From Crassaminicella profunda (GTDB lineage Bacteria; Bacillota; Clostridia; Peptostreptococcales; Thermotaleaceae): a stretch of 64,000 nt of DNA. The stretch is taken from assembly GCF_019884785.1 (NCBI RefSeq), contig NZ_CP082326.1, forward strand, positions 3,465,355-3,529,354, written 5' to 3'. A program made the position numbers and the translations under genes. Within the stretch, counting starts at the first letter, position 1. Each line of letters opens with the position of its first letter. The notes beneath the pieces were generated by a model, which was not told where the DNA came from, did no database searches, and saw only the letters and a program-made list of their open reading frames with translations. This document shows positions 17,670 to 25,710 of this stretch, in pieces.

Positions 17670-18473
17670 TTATTTTTGATATTTCTCCCTTTCGATGAAA
17701 GCATTAACCTCTTCAGCCCAAGAATACTGAGCCATATATTCCCCATGATAAAGCTTTCTGCCCTCTACACTGTTTTCTACCCATTTAAAGTAGTCACACT
17801 GGATACATTCTAAGTTTGACAGTCCAATCTGACCTCTTGCACTATATATTATTTTTCCACATCCAAGCTGGTTCAACACATCCTGCAAGTCTTTTTTCAG
17901 CATCCTGTAGTACGAATCATGACCATCTTCCTCCCATAGAGTTGCAATTACTTCCTTTGAAGTACATCTTGCGCCCTTTCTGTGAACAAGATATGCCAGA
18001 AGCTCCTTTGTCTTTTCAAATTTAAATTTTACAAGTTTTCCATCTATACATATCTCAAAATTTCCAAAGCAGGTTATCTGTATCCTCCGTTCCTCTTCCC
18101 CTACTGGATTCTCCTGAGATGAATATCTAAGATTTTCAAGTGCATGACGTATCTGCTCCACATTTGCTGGCTTCATGATATAGTCACTGGCATCCAGTCT
18201 AAATGCCTCTCCCATATGATCCGAATAACCAGTCACAAATATGAAGTTGGTCTTAGGGTACAATTTCTTAAGCTTGTTGGCAAACTCTATGCCATTTAAT
18301 CCCGGCATTTGTATATCAATAAAGCAAACATGAAACTGCTGCTGCTTGGCAAGCTCCAGTGACTGAACAGGATTATTTGCCGTTACAACTTCTGCTTTTT
18401 CATCAGCTTCACATATTAATGCTACAAGATACTCTGCTGCAATTATCTCATCGTCCAATACTAAGTATTTCAC
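17670..18473 (-). CDS. Response regulator with SARP-like output domain
   Basis: 267 residues from the GTG at 18473. The receiver domain has an acidic pair at Asp7-Asp8, phospho-acceptor Asp53 in CFIDIQMPGLNG and the switch lysine in YIMKPAN. After a linker comes IQITCFGNFEICIDGKLVKF, typical of the winged-helix entry strand of SARP-like and AfsR-type regulators, then ELLAYLVHRKGARC and a short alpha-helical tail that may be a reduced BTAD domain. The gene overlaps the end of the kinase gene. GTG codons at 18485 and 18482 are alternative starts; 18473 makes the receiver begin MKYLVLDDE and leaves GGTG six bases upstream. It probably drives the NhaC gene 110 bases downstream. Confidence 0.87.
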   Translation of the reverse strand: MKYLVLDDEIIAAEYLVALICEADEKAEVVTANNPVQSLELAKQQQFHVCFIDIQMPGLNGIEFANKLKKLYPKTNFIFVTGYSDHMGEAFRLDASDYIMKPANVEQIRHALENLRYSSQENPVGEEERRIQITCFGNFEICIDGKLVKFKFEKTKELLAYLVHRKGARCTSKEVIATLWEEDGHDSYYRMLKKDLQDVLNQLGCGKIIYSARGQIGLSNLECIQCDYFKWVENSVEGRKLYHGEYMAQYSWAEEVNAFIEREKYQK

Positions 18474-19752
18474 GTCGTTCACCACTCTCCAGTCTTACAT
18501 TTTTTCTTTCTCCCGGAATAATAATTTTTACAGTTGTTCCAATTCCTACAAGACTTGTAATTTCCATTTCTGCCTTAACCGTACTTTTTAGCCGTTCATT
18601 TACATTATGTATGCCAACATGAGGCTTTCCATCATTTAATGCCTTGTCTATTTCAAAGCCTATTCCATTATCTGCAATTGTTATGATGTGATCCCTCCCC
18701 CGCTTTTCTGTAGAAATCTTTATTGTTCCTCCCTTAAGCTTTTTACATATTCCGTGCTTGACTGCATTTTCCACAATTGGCTGCAACGTCAGGCTTGGCA
18801 TATTAAAATCATCTGATTTTATATCATATTCTACCTTTACCCGATCCCCAAATCTCAGTTTTTCTATATCAAGATAAATATTTGTATGCTCCAGCTCCTG
18901 AGAAAAAGGATGTGTGTCCTTTTCGCCCATGCTATACATATTTTCCCTAAGATATCTGGAAAATTTTACAGTAGTTTCCTCTGCAAGCTTCGGATTTGCT
19001 CGGCAAAGTGCAGTGATCGTATTTAATGTATTGTATAAAAAATGAGGCTGTATCTGTGAAAGCATCAATGATACTCTTTGCTCCCTCAGCTTTATTTCCT
19101 TTTCCTCATTTACCTGCTGTGATATATATACATGTATTACAAGGTAATAAAACAAAAATGCTACAGCATAAGTTTCGTTCAATATTCCTGGTCGTACCCC
19201 TATTGATTCCATAATATTTGCAGTCATCAACACGGCTATACAGAAGAATACACCAAGAAGATTTACATCTGTTTTTCTGTAAAATTTCATATTCAATACA
19301 AAAAGGAATATAACCCAATATACCCAGTCCGTAACAATAAAGGTATATCCCACAAGTCCAAGTTCAAGGCTCCCATCGGACCCAAAATAAAATACATTAT
19401 TTTTAAAAAATGCACCACAGTAAAAAAGGAAATTCACTATGACGGGAACATAGATTAATTTATTTTTTGGTTTCACCATATTTATGATTGTAGCCATAAC
19501 CAAAGGTTTTAGAGAGTAATAGGTTATACCTGTTATGATGAGCGGCAATCCCACTATAGCTTGCTCCTTAAGATAATTCATATAGAACTCCGCTATAGAC
19601 AGAATCAAAAGCAGTGTCATATTTATAACCATTCGTTTTTTTATAAATATATCTACTGCCGATTTCATGGAAACAACAAAATATATACCCACTACCATTG
19701 CAATAAGTATATAGTTTTCAACAAGATAATTTTGCAAATATGTCTCTTTCAC
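18448..19752 (-). CDS. LytS-like sensor histidine kinase
   Basis: 434 residues. The first ~210 residues hold six or seven membrane helices that form the sensor. A short linker leads to a His_kinase domain with LMLSQIQPHFLYNTLNTI, in which His237 is the expected phosphorylation site, and a HATPase domain (LQPIVENAVKHGI, DNGIGF, GIHNVNERLK). This is the LytS/YehU type, which normally pairs with LytTR regulators; here the partner has a SARP-like output, a less common pairing. GTG at 19752 follows GAGGTG by six bases. It overlaps the response-regulator gene by 26 bases and shares the higher GC content of the island. Confidence 0.9.
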   Translation of the reverse strand: MKETYLQNYLVENYILIAMVVGIYFVVSMKSAVDIFIKKRMVINMTLLLILSIAEFYMNYLKEQAIVGLPLIITGITYYSLKPLVMATIINMVKPKNKLIYVPVIVNFLFYCGAFFKNNVFYFGSDGSLELGLVGYTFIVTDWVYWVIFLFVLNMKFYRKTDVNLLGVFFCIAVLMTANIMESIGVRPGILNETYAVAFLFYYLVIHVYISQQVNEEKEIKLREQRVSLMLSQIQPHFLYNTLNTITALCRANPKLAEETTVKFSRYLRENMYSMGEKDTHPFSQELEHTNIYLDIEKLRFGDRVKVEYDIKSDDFNMPSLTLQPIVENAVKHGICKKLKGGTIKISTEKRGRDHIITIADNGIGFEIDKALNDGKPHVGIHNVNERLKSTVKAEMEITSLVGIGTTVKIIIPGERKNVRLESGERREILSIGR

Positions 19753-20000
19753 TTACTTCACCTCATACTATTCAAAAACACTTTAAACTGCTTAGCCTCA
19801 TTTCAAATCAAGTGAATTTTAGTGACATGACCACTTTTTCGCAAAATGGATATGTCATTTTTTCACTTCCATATAAACATACAATAACTACCACTAGGAA
19901 TTTTATTTTTACTTGTAATATTACTATATCATGTTTACTTAATTAATCAATATGCACATGTGAAGTCTGTATCTGATGTTACTATCAAAAGATAAAAATA

Positions 20001-20057
20001 AGGCTTCCAGCAGTCGGTGATTGTTACCGAAAGTCTGGAAACCTCTGATTTAAGCCT
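20001..20057. other. Compact three-stem structured element at the island edge
   Basis: AGGC/GCCT (20001-20004 with 20054-20057), TTCCAG/CTGGAA (20005-20010 with 20035-20040) and CGGTGA/TTACCG (20015-20020 with 20024-20029) nest into one structure about 57 bases long, much more GC-rich than its surroundings. No open frame covers it. It lies between the kinase gene and repeat copy D. It could be the end of a mobile element or a small structured RNA. Apart from this element and repeat copy D, I see nothing definite in the gap between 19753 and 20257. Confidence 0.5.
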
Positions 20058-20130
20058 TTCTGGACCTATTTATTTTTGCGTGACATCAAGACAACTATCT
20101 CCACGTGTGTCATATATGGAAACATATTAT

Positions 20131-20251
20131 AAAAAAACCGCAGTCATTTATGGTACGGTTCACCTCACGAAATCCTAAATTTCTATATTTTATCCTCTCT
20201 AAAATGATTTTTCTTGCATAATATATAATAATCATAAAATGGTCATGAGGT
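20131..20251. repeat. Dispersed repeat, copy D (most complete)
   Basis: Begins with AAAAAAACCGCAGTCATTTA, then TGGTACGGTTCACCTCACG and the shared core, and ends with CATGAGGTG. CACCTCA near the start and TGAGGTG at the end are an inverted repeat about 85 bases apart. On the minus strand AACCG...CGGTT followed by seven T looks like a terminator. Its last bases serve as the ribosome site of the L,D-transpeptidase gene at 20258. Confidence 0.75.
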
Positions 20252-20257
20252 GATAAA

Positions 20258-20614
20258 GTGTATTACAATTTGTATATGCCAATTAATTATAGCATCACAA
20301 TTAATACCAATTCTCGAATCCTTACTTTATTTCGTAACGGACAGTGGTTTAAGTCTTATCCTGTTGCTATCGGTAAACCCTCCACCCCTACACCAAAAGG
20401 AACCTTCAAAATTATCAATAAAGCTGTAAATCCTGGAGGTCCCTTTGGCGTACGTTGGATGGGTTTAAGCAAGCCCCACTATGGCATTCATGGTACTAAT
20501 AATCCATCCTCTATTGGAAAAGCCGTATCTCATGGATGTATAAGAATGTACAATAAAGATGTGATTGAACTTTATAATCTTGTTCCTATAGGAACTTCTG
20601 TAAAAATCATATAA
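20258..20614 (+). CDS. Minimal L,D-transpeptidase (YkuD domain only)
   Basis: 118 residues, little more than the catalytic YkuD domain: [19 protein letters not shown], a glycine-proline rich turn ([13 protein letters not shown]), [12 protein letters not shown] and the active-site VSHGCIRM with nucleophile Cys94 and His92. There is no signal peptide and no LysM or other wall-binding domain, as in the B. subtilis YkuD group but without its LysM. Such short forms are often sporulation-linked, which is inference here. It starts at GTG 20258, six bases after GAGGTG, which lies in the end of repeat copy D. A 19-bp perfect stem terminator follows. Confidence 0.9.
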   Translation: MYYNLYMPINYSITINTNSRILTLFRNGQWFKSYPVAIGKPSTPTPKGTFKIINKAVNPGGPFGVRWMGLSKPHYGIHGTNNPSSIGKAVSHGCIRMYNKDVIELYNLVPIGTSVKII

Positions 20615-20637
20615 TCTTTTTATATCGTCAAAAAATC

Positions 20638-20683
20638 AGAGCCTAGATTTTAATCTTTTCATTCAGATTAAAATCTAGGCTCT
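20638..20683 (+). terminator. Strong intrinsic terminator
   Basis: AGAGCCTAGATTTTAATCT and its exact complement flank TTTCATTC, a 19-bp perfect stem. It lies just after the L,D-transpeptidase gene and could also act on the opposite strand. Confidence 0.8.
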
Positions 20684-20693
20684 TGATTGATTA

Positions 20694-20845
20694 TTAATTT
20701 AAATCTTTTTTTATTTTTTCAATTTCTTCTTTTGCACTACTAATCATATTTGCTCTTTCATGCAATGCTTTTTCTCTAGCCTTATACAAAGCTATAGTTT
20801 TTGGATCACTGCTTAAATAGTCTAATCTTTCTTCAGCTTTTTTAT
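20694..20845 (-). pseudogene. C-terminal remnant of an Rpn/PD-(D/E)XK nuclease-transposase
   Basis: Minus-strand frame ending in TAA at 20694-20696 reads KKAEERLDYLSSDPKTIALY followed by KAREKALHERANMISSAKEE. This matches my memory of the conserved tail of Rpn-family recombination-promoting nucleases (putative transposases), where a DPE/DPK motif, YEAREKALHD and a Lys-rich helix end the protein. The frame is closed by a stop just upstream and overlaps the 3' end of the propeller gene, so only about 48 codons remain. It is probably the scar of a lost element. Confidence 0.6.
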
Positions 20846-21751
20846 TTTCTCTTCAAAAGTATACGTAATCCTCCCCGCTCCTTTTGGGTTCTCAAATTCA
20901 ATAGTATCATCATTGATCCATGTAGGTAAAAATTCTTTCGTAATTGAAGTAGTAATCTTTTTTGTATGTTTATTTCTAAGATCATGTATATATAAATTTA
21001 CTTTCTCTTTACTGTTTTTAAAAGCATCATAATCAAGAATATCAAATATTACGGGATAATCACTATAAACAATCATTTCATTATTAGGATTCAACTCCCA
21101 TTCAAGCCCCATTCCCATTGGTAAATAAGAATTATCGAATTTTTCTACATCCCATGAATTTATATTTATTTTAAATAAAGATTCTGTATCCGGACCTACA
21201 GCTGAATATGTCCAAAAACTCTTATTATCCTCTGTCCATTCTAATAAACCAAGCCCAAATTCACATTCATTATTCTTTTCTAATTGATCAATCGTATATG
21301 CTTTCAAAACATTTCCTTTATCATCAATCAATCTTACTTCATCATCACATTCTATTGCAATATATTTTTCATTAGGAGATACTCTAAAATCTAACCCTTG
21401 GCATGAATAGATTTTTGTTCCTTTTTTATGGATATCATATTTCCATAATTCATCTATCCAATCATTCTCATCATATCCACCATCTCCAACAATTCTTTTT
21501 ATAATATATAGATTATTATTACGATATTCATGACTATGATAATGACCCACAGAAACATCTGATAGTGTTTGAAATCTCTCTCTTTTTCCCTTATCTATAT
21601 TTTCTAAATACAAATCAGCTTTTTCATGCTCTTCCTCCATCTCACATACGACTTTTACATTTTCTTTTTCATTTGCTTGGACTTTAATAGTTGTTGTAAA
21701 CATAATAGCTATTAATATACCTATAGCAATCATATATATTTTCTTATTCAC
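20822..21751 (-). CDS. Secreted beta-propeller-like protein
   Basis: 309 residues beginning with a signal peptide (IYMIAIGILIAIMFTTTIKVQA, positions about 5-26, cleavage near QANEKE). The rest shows repeated short strands with WKYDIHKKGTKIYSC, FRVSPNEKYIAIECDDEVRL and LNPNNEMIVYSDYP, typical of TolB/WD40-like propeller blades of lipoproteins and secreted sensors. No catalytic motif is visible. Its final codons overlap the frame of the Rpn remnant, so the natural C-terminus may have been changed by that event. Transcribed alone; function unknown. Confidence 0.75.
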   Translation of the reverse strand: MNKKIYMIAIGILIAIMFTTTIKVQANEKENVKVVCEMEEEHEKADLYLENIDKGKRERFQTLSDVSVGHYHSHEYRNNNLYIIKRIVGDGGYDENDWIDELWKYDIHKKGTKIYSCQGLDFRVSPNEKYIAIECDDEVRLIDDKGNVLKAYTIDQLEKNNECEFGLGLLEWTEDNKSFWTYSAVGPDTESLFKININSWDVEKFDNSYLPMGMGLEWELNPNNEMIVYSDYPVIFDILDYDAFKNSKEKVNLYIHDLRNKHTKKITTSITKEFLPTWINDDTIEFENPKGAGRITYTFEEKIKKLKKD

Positions 21752-21925
21752 ACTGATCCCTCCATATTTTGTTTCTTTAATTTTTACGATGCATACTTAT
21801 ATTTACTCGTCAGACAATAAAATCTATACAATACAATCCTCCTTATTATTAGTTAAACACATTATGTAATAATATTCCAGAATTAAAATAAATTTGAGTA
21901 AAAAAGTAGGCAAAAAACATGCCCT

Positions 21926-21954
21926 TTGACAAAACCGAAAATTCAGAATATAAT
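21926..21954 (+). promoter_or_regulatory. Consensus sigma-A promoter of the efflux operon
   Basis: Perfect TTGACA (21926-21931), 17-base spacer and perfect TATAAT (21949-21954). The palindromic operator begins on the next base. Such a strong promoter suggests the operon depends on repression. Confidence 0.9.
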
Positions 21955-21982
21955 AGACCATATAGTCTAGACTACATGGTCT
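21955..21982. promoter_or_regulatory. 28-bp palindromic operator for the TetR repressor
   Basis: AGACCAT-A-TAGTCTAGACTA-C-ATGGTCT is symmetrical except for the A/C pair. It lies directly downstream of the -10 and 34 bases before the TetR start, ideal for autorepression. Confidence 0.8.
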
Positions 21983-22016
21983 AATCTTAATATAATAAAC
22001 TTAGGAGTGATTTTAC

Positions 22017-22640
22017 TTGGATAAAATGGATCACACAAGAAAAGAAGAACTTTTAGAAGCTGCTCTTGATGAATTTATTAACAATACCTATGATGAAGCT
22101 TCTTTAAATAACATTTTAAAAAAAGTAAATATGAGCAAAGGCGCTTTTTATTATCGTTTTAAAAATAAAAAAGAATTGTATTTGTATCTATGTGAAAAAG
22201 TACAAAAGGAAAAGCTTGAATATATCAACAAATGGCTACTAGATCAAGCTATTGATTACAACAATCTAAGTATATTTGAATTACTTCATTTACAGGGTAG
22301 AGCTGGTTTTGAATTTGGAGAAAAATATATAAAATATTTAAAGCTCGGTCAAAGATTTATGTCTGAAGAAAATCCAGAAATCAAAAAATATATTTATGAA
22401 AAAATAAAAAACACCTCTGAGAATATATTCGATCCCATTATAGAAAGAGGCATTGCAAGAGGAGAATTAAGGGATGATTTTTCAAAATCCTTTATAAAAA
22501 AAATACTCTACCATTCTATGTTTAACTATACCAACATTCTTTTAGATGATTATGAAGCTTTATCCCTCGAAGAACAACTTGAATCTTTTCACCATTTTAT
22601 TGATTTCTTGAAAAATGGTCTAAGTAAAAAGGAGGGGTAA
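22017..22640 (+). CDS. TetR-family transcriptional repressor
   Basis: 207 residues. The N-terminal helix-turn-helix reads EELLEAALDEFINNTYDEAS, then LNNILKKVNMSKGAFYYRFK, the standard TetR pattern with the recognition helix ending in FYYRFKNKKELY. The C-terminal ligand-binding domain is variable as usual. TTG at 22017 lies nine bases after AGGAG; the ATG three codons later is too far from it. It is the first gene of an operon with an ABC ATPase, a permease and a membrane fusion protein. By family analogy it binds the 28-bp palindrome at its own promoter and is released by an exported compound. Confidence 0.93.
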   Translation: MDKMDHTRKEELLEAALDEFINNTYDEASLNNILKKVNMSKGAFYYRFKNKKELYLYLCEKVQKEKLEYINKWLLDQAIDYNNLSIFELLHLQGRAGFEFGEKYIKYLKLGQRFMSEENPEIKKYIYEKIKNTSENIFDPIIERGIARGELRDDFSKSFIKKILYHSMFNYTNILLDDYEALSLEEQLESFHHFIDFLKNGLSKKEG

Positions 22641-22644
22641 TCCA

Positions 22645-23346
22645 TTGGAATTCATAAAGGTAGAAAATCTGAGTAAACACTACAAAATGGGAGAAGTAAC
22701 GGTAAAAGCATTAGAAAGAGCATCCTTTCATATCAACGAAGGGGAATTTGTAGTCATCTTAGGTCCTAGTGGTTCGGGAAAAAGTACCCTCCTTAATATT
22801 TTAGGAGGAATGGATCAACCAACAAAAGGAACTTTTCACTTAATGGACCAGAATATCACCTCTTATAATGATAAAGCATTAACCAATTATAGAAGAGATA
22901 AAATAGGATTTGTCTTTCAATTTTACAATCTAATGGCAAATTTGACTGCTCGTGAAAATGTAGAGCTTGCTACAGAAATTTGTAAAAATCCATTAGCTAT
23001 TGATCAGGTTTTAGAGGATGTGGGATTAAAGGATAGAAAGAATCATTTCCCCTCTCAAATGAGTGGAGGTGAACAACAAAGAGTTGCCATTGCAAGAGCA
23101 GTAGCAAAAAATCCCTTATTATTATTATGTGATGAACCAACTGGTGCTTTAGATTATGAAACGGGCATTGCCATATTATCTTTACTCAGTAATATTAATA
23201 AAAATTATAAAAAAACGGTCATCGTCATTACTCACAATGCTCCCATTGCACAGATGGCCGATCGTGTGATCAAAATGAGAAGCGGTGAAATTATAGAAAA
23301 CTATTTGAATGAAAATCCAATAAATCCTGAAAGGATTGAATGGTAA
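22645..23346 (+). CDS. MacB/LolD-type ABC transporter ATPase
   Basis: 233 residues with complete ATPase motifs: Walker [10 protein letters not shown] (40-48), Q-loop in FVFQFYN, signature MSGGEQQR, Walker [12 protein letters not shown] and the H-loop VITHN. The length and [12 protein letters not shown] segment are typical of the MacB/LolD/FtsE group that powers mechanotransmission exporters. It starts at TTG 22645 behind AAGGAGGGG and ends inside the permease gene. It should pair with the FtsX-type permease and the MacA-like protein that follow. It is the second gene of the TetR-controlled operon. Confidence 0.95.
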   Translation: MEFIKVENLSKHYKMGEVTVKALERASFHINEGEFVVILGPSGSGKSTLLNILGGMDQPTKGTFHLMDQNITSYNDKALTNYRRDKIGFVFQFYNLMANLTARENVELATEICKNPLAIDQVLEDVGLKDRKNHFPSQMSGGEQQRVAIARAVAKNPLLLLCDEPTGALDYETGIAILSLLSNINKNYKKTVIVITHNAPIAQMADRVIKMRSGEIIENYLNENPINPERIEW

Positions 23347-25697
23347 TGAAAAAATTAAATCTAAGACTTTTACGGTTAATGAACCACTCCAAGGGCCAAT
23401 CTATTGCCATCATATCCGTCATTGTAGTAGGTTTACTCATCTATACAGCCATGAGCATGGCTGCTATTAACCTTGAGAATACAGTGAACTATTATTATAA
23501 AGCTAACCATTTTGCAGATATTTATGTTCAGGTTGTTAAAATTCCTGAAAAAGCAATAGAAAAGATCAACGGAAAATTTGGTATTACTCTAGCACAAGGT
23601 AGAATTGTAAATGATGTTCCCCTAAAGATTAAGGATGGAAAAGAAAGAGTATATGTAAGAACTATTTCTATACCAGATAATGACTTTTTGCTGAATGATT
23701 TATATTTAGTTGATGGTAGTCCTATAATTAATAAGAGTAAAGATGCCTACGTCATAGAACAATTTGCAAAGGCTCGAAATATTCAAGTTGGAGATACCAT
23801 AAAGCCTCAAATTTTAGGAAAAGAGTATCATCTAAAGGTAAAAGGCATTGTTGCAAGTCCTGAATATATCTATCTCATGGAAAATGAACAAAGTCTTCTT
23901 CCTCAACCAGAAAAATTTGGTGTCCTTTATATTTCTGATCAATTAGCAAGACAAAGCTTTGGTTTTGGCAGTAGCTATAATGAAATTGTCTTAAAATCCA
24001 AAAATGAAAATCACCTAGAACAGATAAAAGAAAAATTAGAAAAAGAACTTGATCCATACGGAGTAAAAAGAATCATTATAAAAGATGATCAATTGAGCAA
24101 TCGAATGTTATCAGAAGAAATCAAACAGCTAAAAAACACATCTAAAACTATTCCTGTACTCTTTTTAGGGGTTGCCTCTGTGATTCTTGCTGTTATGATT
24201 TCAAGAATGGTTAGGAATGATCGGGTTTCAATAGGTCTTTTAAAAGCTCTTGGTTATAGCAACATCCAAATCATTTCCCATTATACAAAGTATAGTCTCA
24301 TCATTGGTGTTTTAGGAGCTATCATCGGAACAAGCGTAGGAATGTTTTTCTCAAAGCTTTTGACAAATATGTATATACAGTTTTACAACATCCCCATGCT
24401 AAAAGCCACCTTTCACATAAAATATATTCTCTTAGCAGTCCTTCTATCCTCTATATTTTGTGTTATTTCTGGCTTATATGGAAGCATGAAAATACTAAAA
24501 ATATTTCCAGCTTCAGCTATGCGTCCAGAACCTCCTTCATCAGGAAAAAGAATTTTTTTAGAGAAAATAAGCTTTTTCTGGAAAAAAATCAGTTTTAGCT
24601 GGAAAATCGTTTTGAGAAATATTTTAAGAAGTAAAAAAAGATTTATATTCATTACTTTAGGTTTGTCTTTATCCTTTAGTATGCTATTTCTAACAGTTTA
24701 TCAACAAAATGCTTTCTTTGATATTTTTAATAATCATTATGGAGAATTTTTAAGATTTGATTATAGCATCAATTTTAATCAACCCTTAAATCAATCTACC
24801 ATCAAAGAATTTGAACACATTATAAATATAGAAGCTATAGAGCCAAAATCTGAATTCCCTTTTGAAATCATTCATGGTCATAAGAAAAAAGTTGTCACCA
24901 TTATAGGTCTTAAAAAAAATACACAGTTCTATAATTTTATCAATTTAAAGGATAAAAAAACAAATCTTCCTCCAAAGGGTATCCTTCTTTCTGAAGGTTT
25001 AGCAAATTATTTAGGTATAAAAAAAGGTGAATTCATAGAAATAAATAGCTTTATTCCCTATCGAGAAGATGTATCTATGGAAGTAAAAGGGATTATCAAG
25101 CAAAGCTTAGGGATCAATGCTTATCTATCTATAGATACAATGAATAAAGCATTATTAGATGATGAATTAGCAACAGGAGTGCTTATCAATTCAAAAGATC
25201 CTATAAAAGAAAAATTAGAAGATGTAAAAAATATTTCAAGCTTACAATCTCTACAAGATCTAGTAGATACCTTTTTAGACCTTTTAGCGCTATCAAAGGC
25301 TTCTATTGGAATTATGGTTATTTTTTCAGGTATTTTAGGATTTGCTATCATCTACAATACCACAATCATGAGTATTTCAGAAAGAAAGCTTGAATTCTCA
25401 TCCTTACGGGTAATGGGTTTTTCTCGAAAAGAAATTTACCTTATTTTATTAAAAGAAAATTTTATCATGACATTCTTTGGTATCCTCCTTGGAATTCCTA
25501 TAGGACATTTGATGATTCGAGGTGTAGAAAAAGCTTTTAGTAACGAATTATTTACATTGCATTCAAAAATAACAGGTAGTACTTATATGACAGCTATCTT
25601 TCTTACTATTTTCTTTGTATTTTTAGCACAGCTTTTTACCTTAAGAAAAATATACAAATTAGATTTTTTAGAAGCACTTAAAAATAGAATTTCATAG
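23340..25697 (+). CDS. FtsX-type ABC transporter permease (two FtsX units)
   Basis: 785 residues. There is an N-terminal helix, an extracellular domain of about 240 residues, three helices of a first FtsX domain (VLFLGVASVILAVMISRMV and following), a second set starting near residue 425 with its own extracellular domain, and a final three-helix FtsX domain (IGIMVIFSGILGFAIIYNT). Duplicated-FtsX permeases export peptides, lipids or antibiotics. The gene overlaps the ATPase gene; ATG 23340 or the second ATG at 23346 could be the start, since AAGGA at 23331-23335 is 4 or 10 bases away. Together with its neighbours it makes a tripartite-like efflux system. Confidence 0.93.
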   Translation: MVMKKLNLRLLRLMNHSKGQSIAIISVIVVGLLIYTAMSMAAINLENTVNYYYKANHFADIYVQVVKIPEKAIEKINGKFGITLAQGRIVNDVPLKIKDGKERVYVRTISIPDNDFLLNDLYLVDGSPIINKSKDAYVIEQFAKARNIQVGDTIKPQILGKEYHLKVKGIVASPEYIYLMENEQSLLPQPEKFGVLYISDQLARQSFGFGSSYNEIVLKSKNENHLEQIKEKLEKELDPYGVKRIIIKDDQLSNRMLSEEIKQLKNTSKTIPVLFLGVASVILAVMISRMVRNDRVSIGLLKALGYSNIQIISHYTKYSLIIGVLGAIIGTSVGMFFSKLLTNMYIQFYNIPMLKATFHIKYILLAVLLSSIFCVISGLYGSMKILKIFPASAMRPEPPSSGKRIFLEKISFFWKKISFSWKIVLRNILRSKKRFIFITLGLSLSFSMLFLTVYQQNAFFDIFNNHYGEFLRFDYSINFNQPLNQSTIKEFEHIINIEAIEPKSEFPFEIIHGHKKKVVTIIGLKKNTQFYNFINLKDKKTNLPPKGILLSEGLANYLGIKKGEFIEINSFIPYREDVSMEVKGIIKQSLGINAYLSIDTMNKALLDDELATGVLINSKDPIKEKLEDVKNISSLQSLQDLVDTFLDLLALSKASIGIMVIFSGILGFAIIYNTTIMSISERKLEFSSLRVMGFSRKEIYLILLKENFIMTFFGILLGIPIGHLMIRGVEKAFSNELFTLHSKITGSTYMTAIFLTIFFVFLAQLFTLRKIYKLDFLEALKNRIS

Positions 25698-25710
25698 TGA
25701 GGTGTGAAAA

